This document shows, in pieces, positions 60,301 to 64,000 of a DNA stretch of 64,000 nucleotides (the stretch's first letter is position 1; each line of letters opens with the position of its first letter). This DNA comes from Branchiostoma lanceolatum (lineage: Eukaryota > Chordata > Leptocardii > Amphioxiformes > Branchiostomatidae), in NCBI RefSeq assembly GCF_035083965.1, contig NC_089732.1, positions 5,409,383 to 5,473,382 of the forward strand, given 5' to 3'. Made by a program: the position numbers and the translations under genes. The notes under the pieces are model-generated. The model had not been told where the DNA came from and did no database searches. It saw only the letters and a program-made list of their open reading frames with translations.

Positions 60301-62359
60301 TATTCTTTGCATCAGGCCAGGGCCCATATTAAAAACAACAAAGGAAATATGCAGACATTTACATTTAGCACTGCTATATGTAAATTTCTGTACATTGTCT
60401 TTGTTGTTAAATAGCACAGTCTTTGTAGTGTTGCCCAAATTTTTATTTTGATCTTGACTTGTGTTTCTCGAATGGAGATCTGAATAAAACAATTCTCCCC
60501 ACCATCAAACGTTGTTGATTCATGTATTTCACGACATTGTGTCATCCTGTTTGGTGCCACCATGAATATGATGCTGTTGATATTTCATCAGAATGTGTGA
60601 TTCTGTCTGGAGCTACCTATGAATATGTATATGTCAGGCTAGAGATCGCAATCTGGCAAGTTTTGCAAGAACAATCTGTGATTCTTGCAAGTACAATCTG
60701 TGATTCTAACAGTACAATATACAATCAGCGATTCTACAAGTAGAGATCCCAATCAGAGTCTATGTCAACAGTCTACGCAATCTCATACTAGCCGGGCCTT
60801 CCTATGGGGGTATAAAAAAGGGAATGATATTAATCAGTAGAGTCAGCCAATGGTAAAGTTAATATTTCACCTGCGAATGAAACCCTCCATGGCCAAACTC
60901 CCCTGGCAAATATTCTCCCCATAGCCGGCGCGGTTAGTCTGATAGAGACTTATCTCTACCAGTAGAATCACTGATTCTGAGACATTGCAATCTCTACACT
61001 AGCATTAATATCAATTGATATCGCTTTCATGCAAATATTAATAGGAATGTTGTTGTTTTTCCCCCTCAGACGGAGTGATCCCATCGGGAGCGACCCTGGT
61101 GTTTGATGTGGAGATGGTTGAGGTCAGGGACCCGACCGAGGAGGTGCCCAACGTGCTGTTCTGGTGGCTGGGCGAGACTCCCACAGACGCTTTCGGCGAC
61201 ATGGACTCCAACAAGGACAAGATCGTCACCAAAGACGAGGTAAACCAATCAACAGCGTTTGTTTTATTGAGATCTCCATTAGCATTTTATTCTAACAAAT
61301 TTCACACTATTCTTCCTGGAGTCCACTTACACATTTAATACATAAAATACAATTACATGTAAATTAAATGTAAAGAGCAAAAACATATGCATTTCTCACC
61401 CTCTGTTATTCCTGGACCTAAGCCTTTTCAGCTGCATCAATACTATTGATTATTGAAATGGCAACACCCCCCTGTGTTCTGACAACCCTATGTTCTGACA
61501 TCCCTAACATAGTTGTGTCAAACTGTAGGGGTGTTAGAAGGTAGAGCTGTTTTTCAAACACTACCAGAGTGGGCAGATAAGAATCATTAGGGGGGACGAA
61601 ATAAAAATGGTACCAACAACAAATGTTTACTACTAATTACGGTTGTCAACAAAATTTCCCAAATGTACACATTCCCTAATAGAAAATGTCATGCCATCTG
61701 ATGACTGAATGGAGAGTGGGGATTTTGGGTTCCATGTTTTCCAGTTTTAGGCAGCATAACCATTACAAACAACATTGTTACCTCCATGAAAGGAATTTTC
61801 ACTGGAGGTATTGTTTATGGTCTCCCTGTCTTGTGTCCCTATACTTTGCAATGATGTGTGGCATACGAACACTCCTTCTTTCCCCATACCATCCCCCAGT
61901 GGAATACCCTGCCTGGCATGGTTGCGACGGCTCCCACCGTTGAGGCGTTCTGTGCCAGGTTGTAGGCCTGCCCGCCTTAGCCGGGGCCTCAAAACCCCCC
62001 TCCCCATTACTTTGCCCCTGAAGGGGCTATTTGGGGGTATCGAAATGTAGATATGTAGATGTAGGTATGTGGTAAAGTCTTGGGGAGACAAAGATTCAGT
62101 CAATTTGGGGTCTTCTAGTAGCTTTCCATGTTTTACCATGTTTTAGCAACCCTTACTTCAATGACACGCTCTGTCTTCGTTCTCTTTCCAGTTCACCAAG
62201 TACTGCTATGAGCAGGTCAGCGAGGAGAAAGGAAAGTTCCTCCCCGGACGCAGAGAAGTTGACCTCATCGAGGACATGTTCCACTTCCAGGACCAGGATG
62301 CCGACGGCGTCATCTCCTTTGCAGAGTTCTCCGGCCCCAAAGATCACGACGAGCTCTAA
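57381..62359 (+). CDS. ER-lumen peptidyl-prolyl isomerase, FKBP14/FKBP7-like, with EF-hands and HDEL
   Basis: Folding enzyme of the secretory pathway that catalyses cis/trans proline isomerisation. FKBP14 in vertebrates acts on procollagen. Exons: 57381-57562, 60129-60274, 61070-61239, 62192-62359; 666 nt, 221 aa (human FKBP14 211). Signal peptide about 1-20 ([19 protein letters not shown]). The FKBP domain (about 30-128) keeps most active-site residues: Tyr in HYNG, Phe-Asp in KFDSS, Arg and Phe in [16 protein letters not shown] (Met at the usual Trp), AYGD and LVFDVE. Two EF-hand loops follow: [12 protein letters not shown] (155-166) and [12 protein letters not shown] (200-211). The C-terminus is HDEL, an ER retrieval signal. 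Between FKBP domain and EF-hand 1 is an unusual LFWWLGETP. Intron 1 is 2.6 kb. Confidence 0.94.
57563..60128. other. FKBP intron 1
   Basis: About 2.6 kb without a recognisable exon. Holds a poly-C run at 58090-58112 and several short inverted copies of a catctgcttggaga motif (58765, 59175, 59300, 59435). The open frame at 57648-57890 has no coding support. Confidence 0.6.
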
Positions 62360-64000
62360 CTATCGACCGATAAAGTGTCTCTGCCACTGAACATCTATGT
62401 AAGATAGATATTCAGCTATAGTTTAGCAAGGACATTGAGATTAGGTAACAAGTAGCGATGTAAGTGAGAAAAAAAATCCACAATGTCTTGCAGCTCCCTG
62501 TCAATTTCAAAATGTTTTCAAGCTTTTTTTGTTCTGTTATCCCTTCATGTTTGAGTTGGAACAAATGTTCAGAGAGTAAACAATAAGAAATTTTCGTCCG
62601 TCTTACCCCATGATTTTGATTTGTACACATCCCCACTTTTTATTTGCTTTGTCAAGACTTTATTTTTTTGTATTTGTGAAAGCCCCCTTTCTATTTTATT
62701 TTAAGTTGATTGATTTTAGTTTCAGACCATGCCCAAATGTACTACTTTTGCCAACCCACACTTTAACTTTGCCCTCTCTAAAATGTGCTCTTTTCTGTAG
62801 AATTACGTTTGTTATCTTGCAGAAGATACCTTTTTTGTGATTAAAGAAACTGTTAGATAGAGGCTTTAAAAAAGACTACATGCTGCAGAAGTGCAAACGA
62901 TATCTGTATATTAATGAGTCAGTATTATTGTTAACACTTCTCTCTTGCTTGAGCAATTATCTTCGATCATGTTGTTTGATTTCTTTTAATTATAGAAGAG
63001 TTCTTCATGTTCGGTTGAAAAGCCATAGTTCTAGTTTTGAGACCGTGAGACTGAGATTTTTAACATGGGGAAAGAATGGGAATGTTGTTGCGATAAGAGG
63101 AAATATTGTAGTTTTCAAACAATATTTAACAGTGTGTGGCAGTCAATTCCTTTGTATTACTACATCAATATGTGAAAGTGAGAAATGGTTTGAGAGTAAC
63201 AGTCAGCTATCTTGTTGCTTGTAAGTAAAAGGCATTCCATTGTAGCAGGAGTATTCTGTAACTTAGAGCAATGCTCATGTTTCTAGTAAAGCCTAGTGTT
63301 AGTGTCACTGTGTTGCCTACCCAACTCAAACAATGTGTATGTTGGGTTTTCGAATTTGGTGCTACATTTCGTATTCAAGCTAACTCAGTCAAGGCAAAGT
63401 CTAAGCAGGCAGCATGAGATTGTGACATGACTTTTACTGCAATATTTTTTTTGTAAAGATGGCAGTGTTATTTTTTCTATCAAATTTACCAAGCTTAGTG
63501 GATAAGAATTGCGCAGTGGATTCGATGTTTTCTTCAAGTGTACAGCATTTCGTCTGCAGAGTGGTATTTTGGTAACATTTTGTACGTCTTTTTATATAGA
63601 AAATAAACAGGTCGAATCCTGCCATATCCTGTTTGTTCACAATTTATTTCTTACAATGGGGTCGATTGAGGTGACAGCACGCTTTGTACACCTATTGTGA
63701 CTACCTGCCTTGTAATTTAGATGACATACGAATGTCATTACATCACGAAAAACGAACACCATGACATCACATTTAATAGAGCAAAAAGATGTACATCGCA
63801 ACACAAGACAGCACATCTATAAGTGTTGACCACGAAAACCACGAACATAGAACCACCGCAATTATTTCACACAATTTATAGTGCTGCATAATTCTGAATA
63901 GCCAAGTTCAAATCGTGCTTCCCTAACAGTAGCAACTTTCCTCAGCCAATAAGATTTGACATACATTATACTAATTACTCGGTATGTTAATTACACAGTT
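62360..64000. other. FKBP 3' UTR and right flank
   Basis: AT-rich 3' UTR and spacer without a recognisable gene. A worn piece of the actgtaaatgca TIR family (ccacgaaaaccacgaacata) lies near 63820-63885. Confidence 0.55.
62840..62845 (+). promoter_or_regulatory. Candidate poly(A) signal ATTAAA of the FKBP gene
   Basis: ATTAAA lies about 480 bases after the stop. A canonical AATAAA near 63602 could be used for a longer 3' UTR. Confidence 0.4.

Overview
The window reads as an animal genome. Protein genes are split into many short exons with GT-AG introns, several dispersed tRNA-derived SINEs and inverted-repeat elements sit in introns and spacers, and the proteins are typical of deuterostomes. 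The Roc-COR-Death multidomain genes, the CR1-like LINE fragment and the close but non-vertebrate match of every housekeeping gene suggest an amphioxus (Branchiostoma). That is an inference, because no species marker is present.

Layout from left to right. (1) 1604-18945, minus strand: a complete 20-exon gene for dihydropyrimidine dehydrogenase (DPYD, 1044 aa). (2) 20701-21842, plus: a two-exon gene for a 99-residue protein I do not recognise. (3) 22804-24467, plus: NDUFB7 of respiratory complex I (127 aa). (4) 26791-33030, plus: a very-long-chain fatty acid elongase of the ELOVL1/4/7 group (265 aa), whose fourth intron carries two adjacent terminal-inverted-repeat elements. (5) 34140-37072, minus: the ciliary protein CFAP91/MAATS1 (760 aa), head to head with (6) 37527-41661, plus: SNRPA1, the U2 snRNP A' protein (257 aa). 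(7) 43185-46676 and 49612-54150, minus: two tandem paralogues of a membrane Roc-COR-Death protein. (8) 55188-56099, minus: a 5'-truncated LINE. (9) 57381-62359, plus: an ER-lumen FKBP14-like prolyl isomerase with two EF-hands and an HDEL tail (221 aa).

The exon models of DPYD, NDUFB7, ELOVL, CFAP91, SNRPA1, the downstream Roc-COR copy and FKBP were built by hand. In each the intron phases agree and the coding length is a multiple of three.

The most unusual part is the tandem Roc-COR-Death pair. In both copies a hydrophobic stretch of about 275 residues, probably eight or nine membrane spans, lies inside the GTPase domain between the P-loop/switch region and the DxxG motif. The usual G4 Asp is replaced by Asn or His. 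A UNC5-like Death domain closes the protein. Introns and most coding parts of the two copies are nearly identical, while the membrane insert has diverged strongly. A second notable feature is a fourfold in-frame repetition of the splice donor after the catalytic-loop exon of DPYD. The remaining genes are ordinary housekeeping genes with no operon-like relation to one another.
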